The translations under genes were made by a program, and so were the position numbers. 64,000 nt of DNA from contig OX328101.1 in NCBI GenBank assembly GCA_946811185.2, positions 29,372,122 to 29,436,121 on the forward strand, in the 5' to 3' direction. The notes under the pieces were generated by a model. The model was given only the letters and a program-made list of their open reading frames with translations. It made no database searches and was not told the DNA's origin. This DNA comes from Hippopus hippopus. Its lineage: Eukaryota; Mollusca; Bivalvia; Cardiida; Cardiidae. Of this stretch, positions 10,802 to 22,029 are shown one piece after another. Each line of letters opens with the position of its first letter. Position 1 is the first letter of the stretch.

Positions 10802-11030
10802 TTAACCCTTTACCACACAATGACGACTTCTAACGCCCCTGAAAGAGAAGGCTTTTGAAAACATTGTGGGAAAAGGAGAAAATGCTGGTTACCAGCATTT
10901 TCTCCGTTTCCCACAATGTTTTCTACCCTAACAAAGAAAAATCATTTCATATGAGCCAAGTTAAAACTCTCATCTACAAATGCTTTCAATTTGGACAGGT
11001 CTAAAATTTTGTCGTGTGGTAAAGGGTTAA
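10802..11030 (+). mobile_element. F1 hairpin MITE, complete, TTAA-bounded
   Basis: This is a model copy. TTAA (10802-10805) is followed by CCCTTTACCACACAATGACG. A hairpin follows at about 10857-10923, with stems of GAAAACATTGTGGGAAAAGG then AGAAAATGCTGGT mirrored with a single mismatch. The right arm is GACAGGTCTAAAATTTTGTC, then GTGTGGTAAAGGG and TTAA (11027-11030). There is no coding capacity. TTAA targets suggest mobilisation by a piggyBac-like transposase (inference). Confidence 0.9.
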
Positions 11031-11200
11031 GAAGAGTGAAAAGTGCTGGTAGCCAGTATTCTCTCCTTTCCACAAAGTTTTCTACCATACTAAAGACAAC
11101 TCTGCCAATATGAAACACATTTATTTTGTAGCCTGCAAATGCTTTCAGTTCTGAGAGTCCAAAATTTTGTTGTCTGGTATAGTAAAGAAATATTCCTTTA
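11031..11200 (+). mobile_element. F1 MITE, partial, abutting a complete copy
   Basis: GAAAAGTGCTGGTAGCCAGT starts inside the hairpin. The right half follows, with GCAAATGCTTTCAGTTCTGA and GTTGTCTGGTATAGTAAAG. Confidence 0.7.
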
Positions 11201-11321
11201 CAGCATACTAGGCACAAATTGGGCTACTGTTGGTTGGTGTATGAATGCACAAACATGCAGTCTGATCTTGGATCTGCATTATCTGCTAGTTTGTGAGATG
11301 ATCTGGCCAATGCACATTTAA

Positions 11322-12248
11322 AGCCCCCGTCACACCAAACTAGTTCCTAGAGCGTCTTACCCAGTCCTGACATAATCAGTAAACGGGTTGCGGTCGGGGT
11401 AGAATGTGTAATTTTGGCCTAATAATGCCTGAAGCCCCTGTCTCACCAATCCTGTTCTTAAAAAGTCTTTCCCCGGTCAACAAAATCATAAAACGGGCTG
11501 CAGTCGGGATAGGACGTGTAATTTCAGTTTGTCAAATGCAAATGCACTGCTCGACTGCACCGCGTCTCTTTTAGGATCGAAGTATGGCAGTTCCGTTTGT
11601 GATTGATTGAACTTGCATTTATTTATCGTCACCACCAGTTGCCCATGGGCGATGCCCCCTGAAGGCTGTTAATATTGTTACGGGGGATAGTGCAGATACA
11701 GGACTACCTTCAGTCTGAAGGATTGCTCCAATGTTATTTTTGTAGCGGAGAAACAACCACAAAAATAGTCCCCGAATCGGGGGTAATACAGGACGAAACC
11801 CATCTTAAGTTACGCCTGGTTCTTTTACATGCTCGGTGTATAGCACCGTCACACGGGACCTCGGTTTAACATCTCATCCGAAAGACTAGTAGTAATTTTA
11901 GATGGCCAGCCGTGGGAATCGAACCCACACCCTCAAGTGACTCGAAACATCATGTTCACGAGTCCTACGCTCTACCTATTGAGCTATGTGGGCTGGTCAG
12001 TTCCGTTTGTAGTACGTCCATCTCGTTTTAAGTACGTTGTCACCGCCTAATTACAGGACGGGATGAACGGCAAAAAAATTTGAGTAAGCTCAAAGTTCTG
12101 GAGCACCCTTTCCGTCCTAACCCGTCCATTCAGTTCGTAAACAGATCGTAAAAGGTTGCTAATACGTCCACTTCGTCCGAACACAGTCTAAGTGCGTTTG
12201 GCTATAATTTTTCGAAAAGGAGTGAGAACGAGTTCGGTGTGACGGGGG
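11322..12248. mobile_element. CCCCCGTCACACC-ended element carrying a SINE
   Basis: TTAA (11318-11321) is followed by AGCCCCCGTCACACCAAACT. The right end is AGTTCGGTGTGACGGGGG, an 18-bp inverted terminus. The left end is partly duplicated inside (11332-11415 resembles 11437-11525, both with AACGGG then CGTGTAAT or GTGTAAT). A SINE at 11601-11997 splits it; without the SINE it is about 520 bp. No open frame is seen, so it is non-autonomous. Confidence 0.8.
11601..11997 (-). mobile_element. tRNA-derived SINE (family S2), 13-bp TSD
   Basis: On the minus strand it starts with a tRNA-like head (CATAGCTCAATAGGTAGAGC as A-box region, GGGTTCGATTCCCAC as B-box). The body carries ACCGAGGTCCCGTGTGACGG and AACCAGGCGTAACTTAAG, and the tail is CGATAAATAAATG then CAATCAATC. 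CAGTTCCGTTTGT flanks it exactly at 11588-11600 and 11998-12010. The tRNA-like head is part of the SINE, not a functional tRNA gene. Confidence 0.9.
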
Positions 12249-12254
12249 TATAAG

Positions 12255-12380
12255 GCTTTACCAGGCAACAAGATTTTAGGCTGTTTTAAATTGAAAGCAT
12301 TTACAGACAACAAATTAAAGGTGACCACAGTGATAAAATTTGTCCTTGATAGGGTAGCAAAAAAAGTGTGAAAAGAACAA
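12255..12380 (-). mobile_element. F1 MITE fragment
   Basis: GCTTTACCAGGCAACAAGAT, AAATTGAAAGCATTTACAGA and TTGTCCTTGATAGGGTAG are the reverse-orientation left half. The hairpin has decayed. Confidence 0.6.
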
Positions 12381-12518
12381 AAAGCCTCTGTAAGTACCTG
12401 TCTTAATTATTCAGCATTAAAACTGTAAATAGAATACCTATATTACATCATGTAAATAGTTCCCTCTGAATGTTTTTGGTTTGTGAAAGGGAGATTTCTG
12501 GTAATTACTAGGCCCTTT

Positions 12519-12731
12519 TTACCCTTAGGCTGCTAAGTGCAACTCACTGACCTTTTGCAGACAGTGTAGATCAAGATCAGATTGCACAGAACATGCAGTC
12601 TGATCCTTGATCTGCAGTGTCCAATAAGTACATATTTTTTCCAAATCAGTATCTTTAAAATGGCAAAATTTGGGTTTTTTACTATCAGCTTAAAAGTTTC
12701 AATTCACTTATTAAGCAGGAAAAGGGTTAAA
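12519..12731 (+). mobile_element. F2 hairpin MITE, near complete
   Basis: TACCCTTAGGCTGCTAAGTG at the left and TTAAGCAGGAAAAGGGTTAA at the right are the F2 ends. The central hairpin (about 12559-12625) has arms GACAGTGTAGATCAAGATCA and its mirror. The 27-nt core at 12577-12603 has loop AGAAC. The left TTAA has decayed to TTTA. Confidence 0.85.
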
Positions 12732-13135
12732 AAAAAGTTGTGCCAAAAAGGTAAAAAATGAGATGTCTGACACTGAAATTTTTCAAACTTTCCAGACTTT
12801 CCTTTTGTCTATTCCTATCTATTGTCTTTATTTTTGATCAGGCGGTGCAAAACTGATTAGTGGCAACAAAATTGTTTATTTTATCCAAAAGTTTGATGTA
12901 TTGACAAGTAAATTTTTCCAATGATTAATCAATTTTGATCTTTTTTTTTGTTTGTTTCCAGGCTAAAATGTTGACAATGATAAACGCTTGAATTTATGTG
13001 GATAATTTAACCTAATTTTACCAAGAAGGCTGCAGTTTAATTATCCTAGAAAGTCAAGCATATGAAAAGGTTGTTGGCAAAGAAGAAATTGCTGATAACA
13101 GAATTTTCTCTTTTTCCCACTGTTTTTTCTTCTCT

Positions 13136-13364
13136 TTAACCCTTTACCACACAGTGCCGACTTTTAACGACCCTGAGGAAGAAGCCTTTTGAAAACATTG
13201 TAGGAAAAGGAGAAAATGCTGGTAACCAGCATTTTCTCCTTTTCCCACAATGTATTCTACTCTTCTGAAGTCAAGTTTTAATTGTTGAGTCACATTTATT
13301 TTGTTGTCTGCAAATGCTTTCGATTTGGACAAGTCTAAAATTTTGTCGTTTGATAAAGAGTTAA
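13136..13364 (+). mobile_element. F1 hairpin MITE, complete, TTAA-bounded
   Basis: TTAA at 13136-13139 and 13361-13364. The start is CCCTTTACCACACAGTGCCG. The hairpin spans about 13191-13255 and the right end has GGACAAGTCTAAAATTTTGTC-like sequence followed by GATAAAGAG. A degenerate F1 hairpin lies just upstream (13075-13130). Confidence 0.9.
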
Positions 13365-13549
13365 AAAAACAAATGCCATGTCGTTTGGTAAAGAGTTAAA
13401 GAAACAAATGCCATCATTTGAGCCACATTTAAATTAATCTGCTATCTGCAAATATTTTCATTATGGACAAGTCTAAAATGTTTTTTTATGTGGTAGCAGA
13501 GAGTTACCTCATCAGGGTTTTTAACTTGTAAATTATATTAGTATCCTTT

Positions 13550-14020
13550 TTTCACAATGTTGTATATTTATGTGTATAAATATATGTGTAAAAAACGGGT
13601 GCACCAGTCTGCGCCTTATAAAACACCTAATGGCAGCTTTGAATATCGTTGTGTGACTTGTGATTGGGCATTATATGACTTTAATGTTTTATCATCCGCC
13701 TGTCCTGATACATTTCAAAATTCATGCCTAACCAATACTGTGCTGTGCAAAATTTTAGGCTTTTTTGCAGAAAAAGTAGCACAAGATCGGACAATGGCGG
13801 ATCTATACAGACTTATCTGATCACAGATCTAAAGTCCATGTTTTCAAAAGCTCTGAAATGCAGACATGCAAAGCCATGTTTTTTAGATAAATGGGCTCAA
13901 AGCCATGTAATGCCCTGATTTGATTGTGTGAATTGATTGTTGTATTGTTCAGTTGGCTGACTGATTTATTTTTGTAATTGTTCTAATTTAGAAAAAAAAA
14001 CCATTGACTTTTTAAAAAGG
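13550..14020. other. no gene seen
   Basis: A short open frame (13557-13820) has no recognisable domain, and its composition resembles the flanks. It contains a fragment reading TGTGCAAAATTTTAGGC that is probably repeat-derived. Confidence 0.4.
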
Positions 14021-14159
14021 TACAATGTGTGTTCCTGAACTGGTCAGAACTTGTTTACCAGTCCATTGTCCATTGTTTGATCGCGATTTAATTGGATATG
14101 TTTGTTTACGAAAGATTTGTTTCCGAAAGATTAGACTTGAGAAAAGAGGTATTGATCTT

Positions 14160-14407
14160 CTGAAGTTCATTGGTATTTTGTTCACAATTACTTTAACTAT
14201 TCACCCTGTACCAAACAATCTTTAGTTATAAAACTTTTTTAAAACATTATGGGAAGGGAAGAAATGCTGTTTTTTTTTTAAATAAGACAAAAACATATTG
14301 CAAATAGAAGAAAATGCTCTTTACCATCATTCCCTCTTTTTTCCACAATGTTTTTGTAAGTTTTATATCCCAGGGTTGTTAAAGCATGGGATTGTTTGGT
14401 AAACAGT
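14160..14407. mobile_element. degenerate F1 MITE
   Basis: CCTGTACCAAACAATCTTTAG, AAAACATTATGGGAAGGGAA, then a second hairpin half ending TTTTCCACAATGTTTT and TGGGATTGTTTGGTAAACAG. Probably two overlapping or rearranged copies. Confidence 0.55.
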
Positions 14408-15150
14408 TTAACGCTTAGGCTGCTAAGCGCGAGTTGCTGACCTTTTGCAGACAGTGTAGATCAAGATCAGACTGCACAGAACGTGCAGTCTGATCTTTGA
14501 TCGACACTGTCCGATAGGGACATATTTTCCCTTTAAAGGTGGGTATTTAGATTTTTCACATCTCACCAAATTAAAAAATATATATATCACTGAAATTTAT
14601 ATGAAAAAACAATACAAATCATCAATAATTAAGAATCATAAAATTACAAAAAAAAATTTTTTTTGATGGTGTTCCCTTAAAAGGCTACGTAGCCTCTTAA
14701 GGTATTTTTAGATTTCGCGTCAGAAAAGCATTGTGGGAATGTCAAGTGACTGACACGTGACTAATGACGCTTAAATTCCATAACATAATAAACATGTAAT
14801 TATTTTCCATAATGTCGTCTTCGGACGCTATGTTTGAAGCTTTGTCTGTGTATTTCCGGTATGTAAATGAGCGAGTTGCTCATGTAAAAATAGAACGTGT
14901 TTCCAGTTGGTTTCGACCTGGGCCGTAGTAAATCTCTAATTTTTCTTGTTGTCGGATGGTTTTCGACTACTGGGGTTTTATGAATGAATTAAAAGGCTTT
15001 GGGAGTATAAGGATAATTTTTTTTTGTATTTTTGTAAAATTTTCGTCCCAAAATCTGAAGGGCCACCTTTAAAGTTTGAAATAGCAAAATTTGGGTTTTT
15101 ACTATCGGCATAAAAGTTTCATTGTACTTATATAGCAGGATAAGGGTTAA
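14408..15150 (+). mobile_element. F2 hairpin MITE split by an F6 element
   Basis: TTAA (14408-14411), then CGCTTAGGCTGCTAAGCG. The hairpin is at about 14450-14510, with the 27-nt core at 14467-14493 and loop AGAAC. The F2 sequence breaks at 14532, resumes at 15073 (GTTTGAAATAGCAAAATTTG) and ends GATAAGGGTTAA (15150). Confidence 0.9.
14537..15068. mobile_element. F6 element inserted at TTAA
   Basis: This 532-bp insert has termini AGGTGGG and CCACCT and is flanked by TTAA on both sides (14533-14536, 15069-15072). It contains GGCTACGTAGCCTCTTAAGG at about 14680. Related copies start at 31250 and 55710, both also directly after TTAA. No coding capacity is seen. Confidence 0.85.
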
Positions 15151-15399
15151 TAACAGTTCTCATTGTCCTAAAGATTTGTTGAGGTTCTGTAAATTTTTTC
15201 CATTATAGTTTTGATACTGGATAGGAAGATTTTGTACAGAAATAGCATACTTATTGGACAAGGGTAGCGCACATAAATAAAAACATTATTTATTGAATTA
15301 CAAGGTTATACAGCTCTGAGCTATAAATAGATGAAATCATCTTGACCGAGTTTTATGGCATAGGATATTGTATTGTATAGGATATTGACATCCGAGCTC

Positions 15400-17060
15400 T
15401 ATTACCCTTAGAGCTCCAAGCCAGGCTTGAGTTGCCCTCGGGGACAGTAGTGTAGGCCAAGATCAGCCTGTACAGAACTTGTGGTCTGATCTTTGATATT
15501 CACTATCAGCTATATGTTAAGGTGTTATGGTAATAATAAGCCTTAAATGTCTTTTGGCCTTGATAAAAAGTGTCCATTTTCTTGACTTGGAGCTCATCAG
15601 GTTTATTTATAGATACACTTGTAAAGTGATGAAACAAGAATTTTCAGCTTGTGGCAAATACTCAAATATCAAGATATCAAAGCAAAAATACCCTATGAAT
15701 TAAGTGTAAACTAGTAGAGAATTAAGATGGAAATGCATATTCTGTGCAGTCTGATCTTGATCTGCAAGACCTGCAAAATAACTTCTTATTGTACTGTAAA
15801 TCCTTAGAGCAATAAATAAACAAATCAGAATTTTTTCAATCAGGAAAAACACAAAATTATTTGTCCTTTCAATGTTGCATTATTGCAGACTAGTAGCATA
15901 ATGATCAGTGTAGATCCAAGATCAGACTGCTTATCTTGTGCAGTCTGATCTTGATCCATACTGGCCTGAAAAGGACACAAAAGTTATGTGCTGTTAGAGT
16001 ATGGTATGTGAGGAGTCGATTACTTGATGGAACCAGTTTCTGTCCCGTGATATCATTGGCCAGTCCCTAAAGTAATATCAGTTTCAAGTAGAACTTTAGT
16101 ACAGTCTTTTTCTCTCTTTATAATATTATATGGTGTTACTCTGGATACAGCAGAGATATTTTCATTTTGTGTTTTTTTTTTCAGCATTACAGGGGAAAGG
16201 GGAAAATAATTGTAGTTTTATAAATCATTCTGTCATAAGATGTGTTTGGTGCATATTTTTGCATACTATGTAAATGCTTGTGTTAGGCTGTTAGCTGATG
16301 TTGAAGAAAAGAAAACTTTAGATTTCACTGGTTTTGTTGATGCATATTCATCTTATTGGTGCAAATTTTCAAGTTATTGTATCCTGTTTGACCCTTTACA
16401 AAATGGATCAGATTTTACAACAGACTACATGTACATTACTTTTTCAGTGGTTTGAAAAACATTGTGGGAAGAGGAGTACTCACTTGTTACACGCAATTGT
16501 TCCTTTTCTCACAATGTTTTCCAAGGGGTATCAACTGCAAAAAAACCCAGATTTGTATAGCATTGGGTCAAATTCCATCATGTCTGATATTTTCACTTTA
16601 TCAGTAACCTTTCTGTTCATCCTTACTTCACCCTGAGTAAACCCAACAGGCATGTTCGGTCTAGAAATAATACCCAAATAATTGCAATTTTATGGATGCT
16701 CTTGTCAAGAATGTCTTTGCAAGCAGACATTGTAGGTCAAAGATCAAATCTTGCAGTCTGTGCAGTTTTTTATTTGTCTGCATTGGTCACAAAGATGACT
16801 AGTTTAGAAGGGCTCTGTAAGGGTTAGGAATAACTTGTAAATGATAGTGTTATTTTCTTGACCTTGGAATTAAGTTTCAATGTTAACTTGAGGAGAGTTT
16901 TGTTTCTGTCAGTTTACTTCAAGCTGTGAGGTATTCTTATCCATTTCTAGTTCTGAGCTCGTATTGAATTGCTTATGTGGACAGTGTTGATCAAGATCAG
17001 ATTGTACAGAATATGAAGTCTGATCTTGAGTCTACACTGCCCACTGCTTTGGAAGATACT
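15400..17060. mobile_element. scattered F2 hairpin fragments and one F1 core
   Basis: F2 hairpin remnants are at about 15440-15515, 15735-15775, 15905-15960, 16725-16770 and 16985-17040, most with GATCAAGATCAG or CAGTCTGATCTTG arms. An F1 core is at about 16452-16520. The sequence between is AT-rich and I see no gene in it. Confidence 0.6.
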
Positions 17061-17780
17061 GTGACAGAAACAGCCTTAAAAATGCAATATCTGCAGCTTT
17101 AGAACTGACTGTGAAAGTCTATTCCGTTTATTTTAGAATGACAGGGTTTAAGAAAAATCCATATTTGTGACATTCATTAAGTGCTATTTTGTTCCCATTT
17201 TTTTTTTGTTTCAAACTTTGTAATTATTATTTCTTTCTATCATTGTTTAATGATTTGATATTGACAATGTAGTAGTAGCAGCATTATGATTGTTTTACTG
17301 TATAGGTGATTTGAGGTCTATTAATTGTACTCTATTTTATGTATTTTGAGAATAAGAAAAATCAATTGGTTTGCTCAGTCACAGCAAACCTTTGGATTTT
17401 GGTTCTGGCAGGAGACACCTGGCATAGTTTTAACTGGTACCCACAATATAGGGCTAGTTGGGGTCACATGGTTAAGAGAAGAGTTACTTTCCATTTTATA
17501 GCTGTACTATGTGATTATAATTGTGCTTTTGATTTTCATGACTGCAGAATGGCGAATGTTCCAAAATTTTGTTTGATATTTTTTTTCTCTCTCTTTGAAT
17601 AAAGTTTTGTATTCAAATGATATTTTATGTTACTTTTTCTTCCAAAAGATGATAAATTACCCTACAATGTGAGAGATACTTAATATATGAAAGTTTTGTT
17701 ATAGATTGAAGATCATTTCTTACTGTTGGAGTAATACATGATTCTACTTATTCAGGCAATAAAAACATGAAAATGCCTGT
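17060..17780. other. no gene seen; distal polyadenylation signal
   Basis: AT-rich sequence with a plus-strand AATAAA at 17598-17603 after a T/C-rich stretch. It could serve a long HECA 3' UTR, but nothing else supports that. Confidence 0.3.
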
Positions 17781-17784
17781 TGCA

Positions 17785-18015
17785 ATTTAACCCTGTCCCA
17801 GACAACAAGATATATAACGACCTGTAGTAAAAGCACATGCAGAAAACAAATTAGATGTGAAATTATCAAATTATTAGATTTGTCTTTGGAAGGGTAGAAA
17901 ACATAGTGAGAAAATGCTGGTTACCAGATTTTCCTCCTTGTCCCATGTTTTCAAAAGCCATCTCTGCTAGGGTTGTTAAACATGGGATTGTGTGATGAAG
18001 AGTAAAAGGTTGTGT
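17785..18015 (-). mobile_element. F1 MITE, diverged
   Basis: AACCCTGTCCCAGACAACAA, then TTGTCTTTGGAAGGGTAGAA, a shortened hairpin (17895-17950) and GGGATTGTGTGATGAAGAG. Confidence 0.7.
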
Positions 18016-18192
18016 AGGCAAGAACATCGCAAAAAGCACTGTGGAGATAAAAAAAAGGACTGCACATTATGTGCTGCCTGATCTTGATCATTGTTATTTG
18101 TAAAAGAAATAAAATGTTGTCTGAACCTATTTGATATCTGGAAAGGCCAAAGCAAAAGTTCTTCCTAAATTTTGACTCAAGTTTGGTCTGTG

Positions 18193-18418
18193 TTAACTCT
18201 ACCACACAATACCGTCTTTTAACGACCCTGAGAAAGAAAGCTTCTGAAAACATTGTGGGAAAAGGAGAAAATGCTGGTAACAGCATTTTCTCCTTTTCAC
18301 ACAATGTTTTCCACTCTTCCAAAAACGTATTTCAAATTTTTAGTCACATTTAATTTGCCATCTGCAAATGCTTTCAATTTGGACTGGTCTGAATTTTTGT
18401 CATTTGGTAAGGAGTTAA
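18193..18418 (+). mobile_element. F1 hairpin MITE, complete, TTAA-bounded
   Basis: TTAA at 18193-18196 and 18415-18418. The start is CTCTACCACACAATACCG. The hairpin is at about 18244-18310 with centre GGTAACAGC (one arm base lost). The right arm reads TTTGGACTGGTCTGAATTTT, then TTTGGTAAGGAG. Confidence 0.9.
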
Positions 18419-18894
18419 AGTCATAAAAGAGGCCCCACATACATCTGGATGCCTGTTTGATGACTAGCCAAGTCAAAGCAAAGGCTTTAGAAAAGGACTC
18501 CTGTCTAATGTCTGAGAAAAGTATCTAAATACCACAACTGGATCCCTGGTCATTCACTTGCCAGTCCACATTAGTGACTCAAAATACAACTGGATGTGCT
18601 TCTGATCTCTAGCCAGGTCATAACAAATGTTCCATCTACATCTGTTTAACCTCTTTGAAGGTCATAGCAAATGCTCCAAATATACCTGGACCCTTGTTTG
18701 ATCTCTTGCAAGGCCATAGTAATGGCTCTACTGGGTCATGGCAAGGACTTTCAATACATCTGAATACCTGCTTCATCACTGTCCAGGCCCAATCCACATC
18801 CTGATCCTTGTCTTAATCTCTGGCAATTTCATAGCAAAGCCCCAAAATATTTCTGAGCCCCTATTTGGTGTCTGTTAAGGCCATAGCAGAGGCT

Positions 18895-19115
18895 TGAATT
18901 TTAAAACCAGGTAAAAAGTAAACAAAAGATAAAGCGACTTGGCAACTTTTGACCTAGTTTTAAAATTCATTTTCCTGCCAGTGACTAACACTTGGATCAA
19001 CTCTACAGTAAATTATGATCTTCATACTTATTTCCAAACTTTCAAATGGTATGATATAAATTAAAATGCATTTCAACACCTGCACTGTATACTCTTGGCT
19101 GCTATTGGGCCTTTA
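18895..19115 (+). mobile_element. F5 MITE, right half
   Basis: TTTTAAAACCAGGTAAAAAGT, TTCCTGCCAGTGACTAACA, TCAAATGGTATGATATAAAT and CTGCTATTGGGCCTTTAA match the right half of the fuller copy at 32767-33133. Confidence 0.8.
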
Positions 19116-20487
19116 ATCTCATTTTGGGCTAGACCAAGGCCCAATGTACAACTGGGGCATCTGTTTGATGTCTTGTAAAGTCACGTGAATGCCCTTTATA
19201 CAAACAGACCTCTGTAGCAAAAGTCCTTTATACACCTGTACCCTGATTGATTTGTGTGAGGCCATAGCAATTACTTTATATGTACCTCTGTTAGATCTCA
19301 ATAAGGCCACAGCAAAGTCTCTATATACAACTGGGCATCTCTTTGATCAGATAATTGTAAGATAGAAAAGACCCCAGATATAACGTTACCCCTGTTTAAT
19401 CTCTGGTGAGGCTGTAGCAAAGATCCGTGTTTGATCTTATGTGAAGACATAGCAAGGACCCTATATACACGTTGACTCCTGTTTTAGCTCTAGGGAGACT
19501 TACACAAAGATCCTTTGTACAGCTGGACCCTGTTTGATGTCATGCGAAACCAAAGCAAAGACCCCAGGCACAACTGAATCCCGTTTTAATGACGAGTAAG
19601 GCCAAAGCAAAGGCCCAAGATGCAACTTCTCCCTCTTTATTCATATGTGAGGCCTTGGTAGAGGCTCCATATACATCTGGATCCACGTTGATCTTATGTG
19701 AGACCACAACAGATGCTCTTTCATGACTGGACCACTGATTTCATGTGAGACCGTCGGGAAAATTCTACATACAACTGGCACCCTGTATCATCTCATGTTA
19801 GGCAAATTTAGTACCTTATATAGGATTGGCCCTCTGCTGAGGCCATAGCAAAAGCCTTAAATACAACTTGACCAGTGTGGGGGCATAGCAAAGCCCCTAA
19901 ATACAACTGGGCCCCTTTTTAATATCGCATGGACATTTGTACAACTGGAGCCCTGTGTGATTTCATGTGATGCCATAATAAATGCCAAATTTCAAACTGG
20001 ACCTCTTCTTGATTTCGTGTAAGGCCATAGTTAATTTTAGGCCCTATTTCCCAGTGGACTCCCGTTTGATCTCGTATGATGCCATTGCAAAGGCCCTATT
20101 TCATTTTGGACCTCCGTTCGAGATCTCATGTGATGTCATAGTAAAGACTTTTTTTCAAGCTGGACCTCCGTGTGATCTCATCATGATGCCATAGTAAAGG
20201 CCCTATTTGAAACTATTTCCTACTGGACATCCTTTTGATGGCATGTGAGGCTATATTAAAGGCCCTATTTGAAACTAGACCCCCATTTGATCTCATGTGA
20301 TGCAATTGTAAAGGCTCTATTTCAAACTGGTCATCCGTTAGATCTCATGTGATGCCACAGTAAAGGCCCAATTTCAGAGTAACTGTTGACCTTCGATCTC
20401 TTGTGATGCCATAGTAAAAGACCTAATTTAAACCAGACCTCCATTCGATCTCATGTGATACCGTAGTAAGACCCTATTTCCTACTTG

Positions 20488-20790
20488 ACCTGCCGAACCC
20501 CGGTAGCTCAGTCGGTAGCGTACAGACTTAAGAACAGGAGGTTGCTTGTTCGATCCCCGGCTCAGCCAATTTCTGTCCGAGGACTGATGATAGTCATAGC
20601 GACAAGATTCATCCCTCTCTCGGCTGACCATTATTACGACGATGCTTGTGTGGGAAAGCAGCTACTGGCTTGGATAGAATATTGTGAGGAGTACTTGTAA
20701 AGGAAACTCCAGGAAAGCATGGATAGGTGCACTGGCCGCCGCGATATAACTGAAATAATGTTGAAACGGCGTTAAACCCCATTCAATCAA
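20488..20790 (+). mobile_element. tRNA-derived SINE (S1), near full length
   Basis: The tRNA-like head is CGGTAGCTCAGTCGGTAGCG, with B-box GTTCGATCCCCG at about 20549. The body carries GGATAGGTGCACTGGCCGCC and ends GGCGTTAAACCCCATTCAAT. TCCTACTTG occurs at 20479-20487 and 20791-20799, a 9-bp candidate target-site duplication inside the satellite. Confidence 0.88.
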
Positions 20791-21779
20791 TCCTACTTGT
20801 GATCATAATTATGCATGTTAAAGGCCTTTTTTCAAACTGGAACTCCATTCGATCTCATGTTTTGCCGTAGTAAAGACCCTTGTTGCCAACTTGAGTTTCG
20901 TTTGATCTCGTGTGCGGCCATAGTTAAGGCCTTTTTCACAACTGGACTCCTGCTTGATCTGATCATATAAGACTATATAGCAAGGATCCTGTGTACAACT
21001 GGACCTTTTTTAGTATCATATGATGCCATAGCAAAAGACTCAATGAAAATTTGGGCCCCTATTTGATATCAAGCTACATGTAGGCCGTAGTGCATGCTCA
21101 ATGGTGCTTTTTGAAACTGGGCTCATGTTTGTTCTTTTGTGAGGCCAAAGCAAAGGCCCGTAATACATCTGTGTTGGGCTTCACATGACTTCTCTTAGGG
21201 TCGGAATGAAAGACTTGAAATACATCTGCACCAAAGTTTGAGCCCCGGCCAGGCCTCAGTACAGTATTAATTAACATCAAACAGACCATTATATCCAAGT
21301 TTATGATCTGAGACCATATCAAAGGCAACGGATAGTCGTCGACTACAGGTCAGGACTTAATGTGCGAACTTTCGCCTTGCAATAACCGAAAGGACATTGA
21401 TATAGCGCAACTCAATTGGTAAACAAATTGATCAACTTTATAGATCCGTCGATTAAAAACTTTATTGTAAATAATCTCAAGTATATACCCCCTTGACTGT
21501 CAGGTTTGATTTTGTTTCCCTTCAATCTACATCCAGCGTCTAGGGAGTACCTGGATGTCCTGCACAAGGCAAATAGATTAAGACCTGAATGCACAATCAT
21601 GTAGTTTGATCTAGGTCTGGCATCCTTCACAAGTCAAGGTCGTTGTTATTGTATGAAGTTTTCAAATCGATGGAAAGATTCTACAAGGTTAATGAAATCA
21701 ACCATTTGAGTACGTCCTGATACACTTTGCAGTAGACGAAATTTGAAAACACTCTTGGGTAATATTGATAATCAACATG

Positions 21780-21880
21780 CATTAAGGTTCAGTTCACTTA
21801 CGTATGGAAAAAAACATTGTGTCAAAAGGAGAAATTGCTCGACACGAGCAATTTCTCCTTTTGTCATAATGTTTTCAAAA
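21780..21880. mobile_element. F1-like hairpin variant
   Basis: CATTGTGTCAAAAGGAGAAA, then TTGCTCGACACGAGCAA and the mirrored TTTCTCCTTTTGTCATAATG. The arms match F1 in layout, but the apex differs (GCTCGACACGAGC in place of GCTGGTAACCAGC). Confidence 0.75.
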
Positions 21881-22029
21881 GTCGCCAGCTGCATGATGTA
21901 AAAAAGACGTCTGCAGGAGGTAATATTTGATAATGGTGATAAAAATCGGTCGACAAGTGAGTGTAATTTATATTTCACCGAGTTATATGTGTACAGTGTA
22001 CTTTCCAAATGTGGGACTTCTTCATCGCG

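Larger units (their letters stand above)
18425..21330 (+). repeat. degenerate ~55-bp satellite (GTTTGATCTCATGTGAGGCCATAG type)
   Basis: About 2.9 kb in which phrases such as TTTGATCTCATGTGA, GGCCATAGCAAAGGCCC and ACAACTGGACCCC recur every ~50-60 bases, heavily diverged and frame-breaking. An F5 element (18895-19115) and a SINE (20488-20790) interrupt it. No protein frame persists across units. It is best read as an old decaying minisatellite; an RNA role cannot be excluded. Confidence 0.85.

Noticed and set aside
11895..11997. possible minus-strand tRNA gene
   Set aside because: It folds roughly like a tRNA but is the head of an S2 SINE with target duplications.
13557..13820. 87-codon plus-strand frame as a gene
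   Set aside because: No recognisable domain, no splice context, and overlap with repeat-derived fragments.
18425..21330. CRISPR-like or protein-coding repeat array
   Set aside because: Units are diverged throughout with no constant repeat plus unique spacer, and no frame runs through.
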